Source of the DNA: Corbicula japonica
Lineage: Eukaryota; Mollusca; Bivalvia; Venerida; Cyrenidae
DNA length: 64,000 nt
Direction: 5' to 3'
Assembly: GCA_038501625.1 (NCBI GenBank)
Contig: JAZAYU010000219.1
Location: 124,001 to 188,000, forward strand
Positions 11,501 through 19,961 of this stretch are shown in pieces. The notes under the pieces were generated by a model that ran no database searches, was not told where the DNA came from, and worked only from the letters and a program-made list of their open reading frames with translations. Made by a program: the position numbers and the translations under genes. Positions within the stretch are counted from its first letter, which is position 1; each line of letters begins with the position of its first letter.

Positions 11501-14500
11501 AATTAAATGATACAACAGTATTAAATAGAAACAGACAAGAGAATCCATATAATCAAGGGACTTTTCAAATTACAAAATTAGTTTGTTAATTTTTATCAGT
11601 GAACTGTGAAACCTACATTCCTTGAATCTATGTATGCAACCTGTGTAAAACCAGTGTAAAAAAAATCCCAATTTGCACAGGGGCCTTTTTCCCAAATACC
11701 CCTAAAAAAGCCCTGCACAAAAAGTTTGCTCGTCTTTGAAATTTCATGCAAATGAGGTTATGTGTAGTGTAAAAATTTGACATACATGTAAGTAATTTGA
11801 TATATTAATCTGAATAAAATGAATCTCATGCACCCGTTACTTTGCAAAAAAAACAACAACAACAGATGCTACTAACTCTATGCCAGCCAATAATCATAAA
11901 TTCATAATAATTTTATGTGCTGTAATTTAAATGTAGAAATAGTAGTAAGCTGTCTTAAAGCAAAGAAAAAAGAAATTACATACAGTGGAGATCAAATATA
12001 ATGCCGTCCGTGGGGTCCAGACCCTCAAACCGCGTTATTATCGGATCCGCGATATTGGAGGGACAAAGGAACTTACCGTAAGAGGCTGAAAAATATTATT
12101 TTGGCAAAATAATTTTGGTGTCCGAAGACTTAGACAAAATACTGATAAAACATAATGATAAATAACTGTGTACATGTATTATAATGCTTATCCAGGGTAA
12201 CATCATATCCGCCATATAAGGACTTATGATTAGCGTAAGTTACTTACTTGTCTAAGTCTTCGGACACCAAAATTATTTTGCCAAAATAATATTTTTCAGC
12301 CTCTTAAAATGGGACATCCAAAACAACATTTCTTCTTCCAGTAATACGTAGAGCATCGTCACATTAAATAACACAGACTAATATGAACGACGTAAATTTC
12401 TGACCGTGCATTTTAATTTACGATGCTTATGTCTGATGTTCATAATTTTTATTACGATTAAGAAATTAAGTGAACAACGTATATTTTTAATCTTGCTAAT
12501 ACTTGCCCATAAAATATCCGAGAAATAATACATGTACATTGACTAAAATCATCAAATTTAGAACTGCTATGAACACCTGTTCAACACCTGTTTATTGACC
12601 GTTTCAACTAAAATGTAAGCGATGCTTGTGTATTTAACATCAACGACACCGATGTCAACTTAAAACGGTGAGCACCGCTCAAAAATCGATCGCTGCTATT
12701 CTACAAAAGAATTTCAACCCGTCAACAAACTAGGATGATTTCATCTCTAAATCAGCTATTGTTTGATTGACAGCGTATCTAGTATAATTATTGCTAATTT
12801 CTTATCAGGTTGTGTTTGTGTCTGCATTACAGGCCTTGCGCCAAATTGGCAGTTTGCAACTAATCTATTGCGAAGCCATCACATTTTTTGTTGATTATAC
12901 AACAATAGGATGTTTATTTAACAACTATGGAGTTAATTGATTGACAAAGGTAAGCAAAAGTTTCAAAGGAAGAAACGTCTGACAGGTGTTGACTTATTCT
13001 CGGCTTACGTTAACGGACATGTTAATTAATGTACATGTATCTAAATATTCGGATGATCTTTCTTTAAATAAAATCTGTCTCTAAATATTTGTTCAGCCAG
13101 AAAAAAAATTTTTTTCTGTCCGAAGACTTAGACAAAATATGGGTATCATTTTATGGGGAAAAAACGGGGTCCATGGATGGACCGCATTATATTGGATTTC
13201 GTGATATAGCGGATCGCGATATAGCGGAGCTCCACTTTATATGTTCATCTTAATGGACTGAATTTTAACTAGGATTTCCATATGATGTCATCAGAGCTAA
13301 CATTGCAGATGCTCAGTGGATTTTGACATAAATTTGGATTTTCTCCACTAATGGATGGATTTATGTTAAGTTACTGGTGTCATTTGTAAAGATAAATTTA
13401 GGATCTATCAACAGCAATCAACATTTTTTCGGTAAGTTACAATTTTGTCTTTGAAATTGATGTGCAACTGGGATCATGCTTTAGAATATTTTGTGTTCTG
13501 AGTGATTGTAGTTGCATCTTGTGATACAGATCGCTCGTTTATCTGTTTATTAGGTGAAAATGCCCAAATTTTGCACTAGTCTGACTAGAGCTCGGTTAAG
13601 CCTATAAAGCTTTAAATACTGACATATCGCTGATGATACCGACCAGAAAAGAATTCCTAAACAGATGTCTGTGTGAATGCAACCAGAACAATATTTTATG
13701 CAAGAAATTAAGTCTAAAAAGAGAAATCACAAATAGAAATGTAAAAAAAAAATCTTTTTATAACAACAAATGAAATTTATTGAAATTAGCCGTAAAACAA
13801 TAACTGTTGAAACTGTTTGACTGATGCCAGCAAATAATGTAAACAAACATATCTCCAAACCATCTGCAGACAATGACATTCTAACAGTCAATGGCCACTA
13901 AAAATCTACCGATTAGGTTACACTACAGTAATTCAGGTGGCTCGGGAACCAGTCAATTTTGTCTAGGGTTTGTACGGACCATTAGATAAAGTAATTCTGT
14001 GATTGGTTGAAAATGCAAAAGCAGAATAAAAAATATTAAATAGCTATGTGAAAATGCACAGTGTATAGAAGAAGTTGAAACAAAACATGTGCATTTTTAT
14101 TTTGAGTGTATGAAAATTTTTATCTTTAAAAATGGGTATTATTTTGGACAAAGTGAAACTGAAAGTGGCGCAAAGCTGAGGGTGGTGGTATTCCAGTGCA
14201 TGTCGCGAAAAAGTTAACTGGTTACGCTATATTTTTGTTGTGTTTTTATGATGTCTCTAGTTTAGTTTTATTTGCAAAAGTAAGATTTTAAGGCCTTGAC
14301 CCAATAGCTAATTCAGAATAGGAGATGAAGCTATACTGGGAGTCTATGGAAAATGAATTACTGTAGTCTAACCTTTTTGTCTTCAGAAAATGATGTCGCG
14401 AAAATATGTTGCTATTACGACTACTTGCATTGGCAGTGGAAGGAATGTTAACAGAAACTCCTATGACATTTTAAATAGTTGGTTATCCTAGCGAAATAAA

Positions 14501-14574
14501 AGAATACTTTAAATTTTGGCTACCTGAGGTGTGTAACCAGTGGAAATTTGTAACGTCTCCCCGGCGGCTGCCAT
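5522..14574 (-). CDS. INTS5: Integrator complex subunit 5 (5' part, 8 exons)
   Basis: INTS5 is a helical-repeat scaffold subunit of the nuclear Integrator complex, which processes snRNA 3' ends and attenuates RNA polymerase II. Joining 14574-14524, 10944-10734, 10374-10271, 9613-9459, 8967-8875, 8256-8064, 7316-7199 and 5597-5522 gives 1001 coding bases (333 codons plus 2) with consistent phases and AG/GT borders. Diagnostic blocks are [79 protein letters not shown] and [16 protein letters not shown]. In order these match the N-terminal third of animal INTS5 (about 1000 residues). The start [17 protein letters not shown] lies in a YY1-like AAAATGGCAGC context. The remaining two thirds were not found between 1 and 5520, so they lie beyond the left edge or the copy is truncated. 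Confidence 0.9.
5690..6245. repeat. Fragments of the GATCAG palindromic repeat
   Basis: Segments at 5745-5830 and 6095-6245 carry AGATCCAGATCAGCTGGCACA, its complement, or TCCTGATCAGATGG, which are landmarks of the complete copies at 10421-10664 and 35913-36463. The region between holds no gene. Confidence 0.55.
6323..6470. repeat. Foldback element, CAGTCTCAAATCTCAAGC family, copy 1
   Basis: Near-perfect inverted arms of about 65 bases, from GTGCTCAAGGTTATAAAA to ATAACCTTGGGCAC, with the inner arms CAGTCTCAAATCTCAAGC and its complement meeting at a short loop near 6400. Other copies lie at 16222-16370, 30580-30713, 41343-41440, 53217-53360 and 63875-63994. Confidence 0.85.
6471..7190. other. 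INTS5 intron sequence, nothing further seen
   Basis: AT-rich intron between exons 7 and 8. No exon or RNA gene is evident. Confidence 0.5.
7199..7316 (-). CDS. INTS5: INTS5 exon 7
   Basis: Acceptor TTTTACAG|AAT, donor AAAT|GTGAGT; 118 bases. It encodes [20 protein letters not shown] and then [19 protein letters not shown], matching the INTS5 'TVPFLLQLAVMSPALLGTV' region. Confidence 0.88.
7590..8005. repeat. Fragments of the GATCAG palindromic repeat in an INTS5 intron
   Basis: Partial copies at about 7600-7690 and 7890-8005 show AGACCATTTGTAGAGCCTGA, CAGATCCTGATTAGAGTGCA and GATCTGGATCTACACTGTTT, followed by GGACTAAGGAGTTAA. They sit in introns and do not disturb exon 6, which ends at 8064. 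Confidence 0.5.
8064..8256 (-). CDS. INTS5: INTS5 exon 6
   Basis: Acceptor CATGTAG|GTCAGC, donor TGAG|GTAGGTAG; 193 bases. It encodes [20 protein letters not shown], an acidic linker, then [17 protein letters not shown] and [11 protein letters not shown], matching INTS5 'SFPGTIISRVLSCGLKDFC...[13 protein letters not shown]'. Confidence 0.92.
8528..8757. repeat. GATCAG palindromic element copy in INTS5 intron 5
   Basis: Nearly full-length copy: TATGCCTTTTATTGCATGAG, then CAGATCAGTCAGCATATCCA, a middle segment with GGTCAGAAAAA, then GATCAGATGGCACAGATGTG and CTGATCTGGATCTACACTG. It ends in GGGAGGAAAGGGATAA. Confidence 0.7.
8875..8967 (-). CDS. INTS5: INTS5 exon 5
   Basis: Acceptor ATTTTAG|GGTGAG, donor ATTGG|GTATGT; 93 bases. 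It encodes [20 protein letters not shown] followed by [11 protein letters not shown], the most conserved block of the INTS5 N-terminal region. Confidence 0.92.
9459..9613 (-). CDS. INTS5: INTS5 exon 4
   Basis: Acceptor TTTTCAG|TGG, donor CAGAT|GTAAGTAC; 155 bases. It encodes [20 protein letters not shown], then [17 protein letters not shown] and [14 protein letters not shown](M), collinear with INTS5 'WSIDLMGQLSS...[10 protein letters not shown]'. Confidence 0.9.
9644..9850. repeat. GATCAG palindromic element copy in INTS5 intron 3
   Basis: Diverged copy from TTAACTCTTCACAC to GAAGTGAAGGGTTAA with AGTGCAGATCAAGATAAGCT and CTAATCTGGATCTACACTGT. It lies between exons 3 and 4. A further fragment is at 10127-10212. 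Confidence 0.6.
10271..10374 (-). CDS. INTS5: INTS5 exon 3
   Basis: Acceptor TTTTCAG|AT, donor CTCA|GTAAGTAT; 104 bases. It encodes (D)[34 protein letters not shown], matching the INTS5 'FIRANPKAWAPVIS' region. The phase-1 junction creates the codon GAT. Confidence 0.88.
10421..10664. repeat. GATCAG palindromic element, complete copy
   Basis: Terminal repeats TTAACCCTTTCCTCCATAGA and the inverted ATATGGAGGAAAGGACTA bracket long inverted arms (ATCCAGATCAGCCGGAACA against GCTGGCTGATCTGGAT) and a middle with GGTTATTTCTGACCAAAATG. Length is about 244 bp. It lies in INTS5 intron 2. Confidence 0.8.
10734..10944 (-). CDS. INTS5: INTS5 exon 2
   Basis: Acceptor TTTTTTGAAG|GAA, donor ACAG|GTATGA; 70 codons plus one base. 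It encodes [15 protein letters not shown]... [20 protein letters not shown]... FDEAVNNYL, aligning with the INTS5 segment 'LLLLRSLPPARAAVLDHL..FDESV'. The longer minus ORF running down to 10468 reads into intron and a palindromic repeat. Confidence 0.85.
11175..11720. repeat. GGGCCCCATTCCC repeat, copy 2, split by a MITE
   Basis: GGGGCCGATAATGGGCCCC and repeated AATCCCAATTTC match the repeat at 1600-1935. The repeat resumes after 11520 with AAAATCCCAATTTGCACAGG and CCTTTTTCCCAAATACCCC. The MITE at 11305-11520 is therefore nested in it. Confidence 0.6.
11305..11520. mobile_element. MITE with ACTGTGATATTATTT ends
   Basis: Ends CTGTGATATTATTTTAG and TTAAATGATACAACAG are inverted relatives and are flanked by TA on both sides. 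The interior repeats GCGCAAAATC and GCGAAAT motifs. Related copies are at 31936-32094 and 50348-50490. Confidence 0.7.
11983..13237. mobile_element. Non-autonomous pogo/Tigger-like DNA transposon
   Basis: Left end CAGTGGAGATCAAATATAAT and right end (reverse) AGTGGAGCTCCGCTATATCG are flanked by TA dinucleotides (11981-11982 and 13238-13239). CAGT...-type ends with TA duplications are typical of the pogo branch of Tc1/mariner (established knowledge). Both ends continue with GCGATAT and GGTCCA motifs. No transposase ORF remains. Length is about 1255 bp, inside INTS5 intron 1. Confidence 0.7.
12081..12305. repeat. Foldback inside the pogo-like element
   Basis: Perfect or near-perfect 55-base arms (12081-12137 and 12249-12305) start with AGAGGCTGAAAAATATTATT and contain GTCCGAAGACTTAGACAAAA. 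A third partial arm (TGTCCGAAGACTTAGACAAA) is at 13118-13141, suggesting rearrangement inside the element. Confidence 0.8.
13926..14363. mobile_element. TA-flanked MITE with CAGTAATTCA ends
   Basis: Ends CAGTAATTCA and TGAATTACTG are exact inverted repeats flanked by TA on both sides, as expected of Tc1/mariner-derived MITEs. Length is about 438 bp with no ORF. It sits in INTS5 intron 1, some 160 bp from exon 1. Confidence 0.75.
14524..14574 (-). CDS. INTS5: INTS5 exon 1
   Basis: ATG at 14574 opens 17 codons ([17 protein letters not shown]) ending at the donor CAG|GTAGCC in phase 0. Joined to exon 2 it reads ...[14 protein letters not shown], which parallels the N-terminal 'AQELSQEIKAFL' region of vertebrate INTS5. 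Intron 1 is about 3.6 kb and is filled with transposons. Confidence 0.75.
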
Positions 14575-14578
14575 TTTG
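14563..14578 (-). promoter_or_regulatory. YY1-like site at the INTS5 start codon
   Basis: On the minus strand the initiation codon lies in CACAAAATGGCAGCCGCC. This fits the YY1 consensus AANATGGCNGC that often overlaps the start of animal housekeeping genes. The surrounding 20 bases are the most GC-rich in the neighbourhood. No TATA box was identified. Confidence 0.4.
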
Positions 14579-14599
14579 TGTATGCAGAAATTTTGCAAC

Positions 14600-16215
14600 T
14601 CGTGACAATCACTTTATGTTCGCCGCACCACATAGTCTATTTTGACGCACCATAATTATATTTTGACGCACTGTTTGTTTTGACCTCGCTTCTAAATATG
14701 TGATTTCCTAATGATGTAATTATGCTGCAAAATGATCAGTTTATATTCATCTGACCATTTAGTAAATTAAAGTGTGTAAATTATGCAAACTGAAGTTAGT
14801 AAAACATCATTGTTTTATGTTATTGTAAAAAATAACATGAATTACTTAATACTTTTTCTCTTGTTGAATAAATCCTTAATATTGGTACCATTGTACACAA
14901 ATTAAAACAAATTTTCTTGTTGTTTGCAACAAATGACAAATATAGCATCAAAGTCATGTGATGGGTATGAGTGCAATATAATGTTGTACTAAAATTTGTC
15001 CTTGTTGTAAATCCCTTAATTGTTATATTGTTTTCATACATTTTTACCTTCATTTATAACTTATCATCATTGTTATTTTTCACACTACAATATCAAAATA
15101 TTAAGACTGAAAAGGACAATACCCCCAGGAGATATGGTTAGTCATATGGCAAACAGGAAAGATACCCCCATTCATCCAAGAGTGATGTCTTTTAGCACTT
15201 AAAGCAGACTAGATGCAGAATCTTTAATGAAGTCCAGTTTTCCAATTTTTACCATATAACAATTGTGGAAAACGTAATCTAGATGATTAAAATAACATCA
15301 TTCATGTTCTTTTGTTGAGCCAGATGCAAGAGAGCGTGTAAACTTACTTATAACTAATTAGAAATGTGGTTACATTACACGAGTCAAAATATGTGGTGGA
15401 AGAGCAAAGTTAGCATTTTTGGGGTTGTCATGTTTGTTTCTTGTTCTACAAAAACATATTTGAAATTTTCTCATAATTGCAGCTTTATTCAAATAAGGAA
15501 GGATGTATGTTCATGATATTAATGTTGAAATCAAAATGAACATTCAATTAAAAAAGTTATTTTGGATTAAAAGCTTAAGTGCGTCGAAATACGTGACACC
15601 AGGATTTACTCAGCAAAAATAAAAAGTATAAAATTTCCTATCTGTAATTTTGTAAAATGAGAAAAAGAGAAAAAATATAATTGTTTCTGGGAACACTTTT
15701 GCTGTTCTGTAATGATTGCAAAGAAATGAAATGTTCTTGAAAATCCGCAGTCATAACAGAGTTATCGTTCCCTTTTTTATTATAGCGGTTTCAGGAAGAA
15801 GTCTGTAATTCCAAAAATACTTTTTATTATTAAATCAATTTATCCCGGCCTTGTGATTAATAAAATCACAAAACATGCATTAATAAAACATTTAGTCCTC
15901 AATAACGATGTTAAAAGTTCAAACCATTTGCAATTATCTCCCTTTAAATTGAAATGTACATAGTGTTTTTAAATCCTTTATTGATTTTTATTCGATAAGC
16001 TTAGGTTTTGTTGTGGAGGATTGTGTTCATGATCAATTAAACTTTAAAGAAACTGAGATTAAATAATACGATACCGTGCAAAGCGTTCCTTATTAAATAA
16101 ATTTATCTTAATGGGTATATAAGCATAAAAAGTGGATATTTTTTAAATTCAGTATATAATATGCTTCTGAAATAACCGCCGCATGATAATATGAACTTAG
16201 GCACTTCCTCAATGC
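14600..16215. other. INTS5 upstream region, no gene seen
   Basis: AT-rich. Two opposite short ORFs at 14820-15202 overlap each other and show no domain. No divergent gene was recognised. Confidence 0.4.
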
Positions 16216-16221
16216 GAGATC

Positions 16222-16370
16222 TGTGCCCAAGGTTATAAAACTGAGCATGGAAACCAGTCTCAAATCTCAAGCATCTGATTGGCTGAAATGGCGATCAGTC
16301 GCCATTTCAGCCAATCAGATGCTTGAGATTTGAGACTGGTTTCCACTCTCAGTTTTATAACTTTCAGCCC
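16222..16370. repeat. Foldback element, CAGTCTCAAATCTCAAGC family, copy 2
   Basis: Arms run from GTGCCCAAGGTTATAAAACT to AGTTTTATAACTTTCAGCC. The inner arms match copy 1 almost exactly, with the centre TGGCGATCAGTCGCCA. Confidence 0.88.
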
Positions 16371-16524
16371 TAGTATCAACTCTTTTATTCAATAACTGTT
16401 AAAAATTCTGTTTCAGAATGCCTTAAAATATCTTGAACCATGATATAATAAACGAACATGAACAGACAGAAAACGTTCATAGATTGGGTTGTTACACTTC
16501 AGCAACAAGCCATGCATTAAACTA

Positions 16525-16605
16525 GGCGGCAGTGGTAGCTTTGTTGTTAGAGCATCAGCATGGTAAAATGGATCTAAGGTTCGAGTCCTGGTCAAGGCTA
16601 CTCTT
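16525..16605 (+). repeat. tRNA-derived SINE head
   Basis: GTAGCTTTGTTGTTAGAGC resembles a pol III A box and GGTTCGAGTCC (16578-16588) is a canonical B box, spaced as in a tRNA. No cloverleaf with paired acceptor stem was evident, so a SINE is preferred over a functional tRNA. Confidence 0.6.
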
Positions 16606-16609
16606 CCAA

Positions 16610-17490
16610 CCCAAAACTGGCACATACCTATTAATATGTAAACAAAATAGTCCCTCCTGCTTTCACACTCGAGGCTTGGGACCCGACGATGGTGCAGTTG
16701 CCTATTTTGTTTTTTGTTCTTCTTTTATGTATAAGCCTAAAGTTAATATTGAAATGCTGGAATTAGCACCATTGCTAACTCAAAATTACATGTTGTAATA
16801 ATGTTATATACTGATATGCTGGAAACATCAAAAATTAGTATTTAAAAAAATCTTTGCATTTTAATAAATTCATAATTGCATCAACAGAGGCAACATATTA
16901 TACCTAAGAGCGGCAAATGCATTATAAGTTATTAAGAACACGTACAGTACTGAGGACGTAAAATGTTACAAACAAAATGCGGGATACTTTATATACGGAC
17001 GCACAAGACCCTATAGACGGAGGCACGATGCGTACGAAAAAGGTCTATCTACATTTGACGAAAATGGTCTTTCTTCAGTACAAACCAATGTAAAAACAGT
17101 AGTATGAACGACTATTTTGCAGATGTATCTGCTTTTCAAATTATTGTGCCACCCGCAATAGCAAGAAGACATACAGGAATCCGATTGTACGTCGGTGTTG
17201 TAGGCGTCATCCGTTAGCCCTAGTCCCCGAACTAACATGAAAGTTAATGTTACCTATAACTCTAAAAGTACTTGTCCTAAAGACTTTATTAATTTGATAA
17301 ATATAGATAATAACTCATATTCCTTCTCTGGTGAACACATGAACAATTAATAAGCAATTAAATACCTCAGAAGAGCAATCAAACTTTCATTATCTTAATA
17401 GACACTGTCTAGATCTTATTATTAAAAATGGTATCGTAACTAAAAAGTTTAATATTTTAAAATTGTAAGTTTTTGACGGTGATTTCTACG
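16610..17490. other. No gene seen
   Basis: AT-rich sequence with short unsupported ORFs only. Confidence 0.4.
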
Positions 17491-17492
17491 CT

Positions 17493-17525
17493 AACATTTT
17501 GTTAGATCTGACTTTAGTGAGATTG
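17493..17525. repeat. Inverted exact copy of 5090-5122
   Basis: Thirty-three bases including TTTGTTAGATCTGACTTTAG are the exact reverse complement of 5090-5122. This indicates a shared transposon end. Confidence 0.7.
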
Positions 17526-17666
17526 TTCAAAATTGCAGTTTAATGTATTTCTTAATCAGTGTTATAAGAAGATTTGATTTGTGAAATAAAGCAAAGGAAA
17601 TATTATTTTACTCCACGTTTTTCGCAAAAAAAAAACACAGGAAGGCTACCAACATGATAGGCCTAT

Positions 17667-18673
17667 GTTAGACCGTATATGTCACAAAACGTATATGTCA
17701 CACGTGTGATATATTCGGTCGAATACGTCACACGTTGTGATATATTCGGTCGAATACGTCACACCTTTCAGTCGAATATGGAACATGTGACATATTCGGT
17801 GGGAAAAAGTTTTTCCACGCTCTTCAAAACGTATTTGTCACTTATCAAAAATGTGTCAAAAAATGAAAACGGTGTGATAAATAGAAATCCAATTATTTAA
17901 AATATTAAAGAACATTAACCTAGTGCTGGAATTGTTAATATCATCATCATCATCATGCAACATCGCGACAACACGATGCGACAATATTATATTTTCGTGT
18001 AAACTGTTATATGATTTCTAATGTGTGTTGACAGATTTTACGTGTAATGGTGTGGTTTTTTTTAAATCACTGTTGATAGCGAAATTGTGACGGCGACAGC
18101 ATATTTTTAGATTTTTTTTCCTGTAAACGGTTATATGATTTCAAAAGTATTTAGTTAGAATATACGTCTAATGGTGAGATGTTCTTTATAAAATTAAACT
18201 AAAATTATTAAAATTTAAAAAAAAAAGAGATTTTACGTGTAATGATGTGATGTTCTGTTTATTAAAGTTATAAAAAGATCCTAATGTTGTTAATTTGACT
18301 TAAAAACTTAATGTCAGTTTCTCGTCTATTAATTAAAACTATTTGTGTTAAAGTTCTTGTGGCCCCTTACTGTACATCGCATATAATATATTATGCAAGT
18401 CGAAAACGTTACAATAAAAAATCACTCGTTATGATGATGTTGATGGTGATGTTTCGTTGAAGTTAATGAGAGCAAGCTGCTGCTGCTGCTGCTGCTGCTG
18501 CGGACAAAGATGTTTAGAATTGGTTCATTGTATGAAATGTGTGATATATACGTTCAGAAATTTTATCGCTAATTTGCACAAACGTATATGTCACATGAAG
18601 ACAGGTGTGATTAATTCGGCCGAATATGTCACACACGTGTGACATAAACGTTTTGTCACATATACGGTCTAAC
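17667..18673. mobile_element. 1-kb TIR element with 8-bp target duplication
   Basis: Left end GTTAGACCGTATATGTCACA and right end (reverse) GTTAGACCGTATATGTGACA form inverted repeats of about 55 bases. These also contain ACGTATATGTCACACGTGTG and ATATTCGGNCGAAT. Flanks are AGGCCTAT (17659-17666) and AGGCCT(T)AT (18674-18682), an imperfect 8-bp duplication as made by hAT or P-type elements. Inside are (TCATCA)n, a TGC run and internal repeats but no transposase ORF, so it is non-autonomous. Confidence 0.8.
18476..18501 (+). repeat. (GCT)n microsatellite
   Basis: About nine GCT/TGC units inside the TIR element. The poly-cysteine reading in the plus-strand ORF there is an artefact. Confidence 0.9.
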
Positions 18674-18894
18674 AGGCCTTATGCTACAGCGCTTTGCATG
18701 CTTGGTGATTAACACACCTACTATAGATCCCTTGACCTTTTTGTTTGCACGACCGTAGCAAGGATGTAAGAGTTTATGAAGGTGTCTGAAATCTTAAAGA
18801 AAGCCCGAAAATTTTATTTTATTTCTGTCTTCATGCTCTTGCTGCTTTAACTACTTGAGCATGATCTGGTCTCAGTAATTATCATTAATAGAAA

Positions 18895-19200
18895 GGTGAA
18901 ATATGCATATCAGGAATCGCCACATTCAGAGAAAACAGCCTCCCCACGCAGTCAAGAAGAGAGAGGGAGAGAGCATGGTTAATAAAATGATAAGTTTCAA
19001 GAAAGACACCACTAACAATAAACAAAAAAAGAGAACCCGAGGGGTTACCGCCTTGGAACGGTCAGTGGCAAATCAAATTGCCACTGGGGGTTTAAACCAG
19101 GTTTTAGGGTGCACCAACCTCACACTTGCCCCAACAGGTTCTCATATCACAAAACAAGTACAAGTTGTCTTGGTGAAAAAATATCACCCTCTTTCACTTC
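18895..19200 (+). repeat. Dispersed repeat R (CCGCCTTGGAACGGTCAGTG), copy 1
   Basis: Landmarks: TATGCATATCAGGAATCGCC, CCACATTCAGAGAAAACAGC, TTACCGCCTTGGAACGGTCA and AGGGTGCACCAACCTCACAC. The same order appears at 26605-26905 and, inverted, at 22560-22795. The 118-codon plus ORF at 18903-19259 is a reading of this repeat. Confidence 0.75.
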
Positions 19201-19344
19201 TCATCCTATATTTTACATGCTTGTTTGCTTTTGCATGCAACATTTTCGAGATGAGGTGAGCTGGAGTTAAATAACTGAGACAAATTGCACTTGTTTGTTT
19301 ATATAAGAACCTCTTAGGGGTCAAGCATGAGGTTGGTGCACTTA

Positions 19345-19430
19345 AATTCCGGGCCTTAATACGTTTCGGACCCACAACCTTCGGATTGCTAAGTCAATTT
19401 AGAAATCACTCAACCGGCTCGCCTCCACAA
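19345..19430 (-). repeat. tRNA-derived SINE head, minus strand
   Basis: On the minus strand GGCGAGCCGGTTGAGTGATT resembles an A box and AAGGTTGTGGGTCCGAAAC a degenerate B box about 35 bases later. No acceptor stem is seen. Confidence 0.45.
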
Positions 19431-19924
19431 ATTGACAATGGCATTTGCTTAACTCTAGTATATAGCGTTGTATGTGTTTGAATAATTTTGGACATACTAA
19501 TGACATGTAATACTGTCGAATACTTCAGTAAAAGTAAAATATGCAACTCAGGAATTTAATATAGCCACATTCAGAAAACTATGCGATTCACATGGGTTTA
19601 TTCTTTGGAATGTCTCTCCGACACAGGTTGACTAAATATTCTCATATTTTTGCAAATTATCAACAACAAAAACAAATACCAATACTAATGTTTTTCTCTT
19701 CTCAACACTTTTTGATGTAAAGGGATGTTTTCGTCTGCATGTCTTTCTCGGATACGTTTATTTAACTCCCTTTTTATTATAATAAAGTAGATGCAAATAT
19801 CATGCACGAATAAGAAAATAAGGAAATGATTCATTCTCAATTTGGTACAGGCTGTTAATTGAACTTTAAGTAACAGCCTTACCCGGCTACATCCGTTTAG
19901 AACATAAATCTATATTAAGTTGTG

Positions 19925-19930
19925 TTTATT
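19925..19930 (-). terminator. Polyadenylation signal of the 19962-21602 gene
   Basis: AATAAA on the minus strand (TTTATT on plus), 32 bases beyond the stop codon of the first array gene. Confidence 0.55.
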
Positions 19931-19961
19931 TAACTCAAACAATAGTGTGCAGTTAAAACAA

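Noticed and set aside
16535..16605. tRNA gene
   Set aside because: A- and B-box motifs are present but no acceptor stem or anticodon arm could be paired; a SINE head fits better. The same reasoning applies to 34930-35010, 43330-43405 and 19345-19430.
18457..18642. Poly-cysteine ORF
   Set aside because: The Cys run is a GCT/TGC microsatellite read in one frame within a TIR element.
18903..19259. 118-codon plus-strand ORF
   Set aside because: It lies in dispersed repeat R, whose other copies do not keep the frame.
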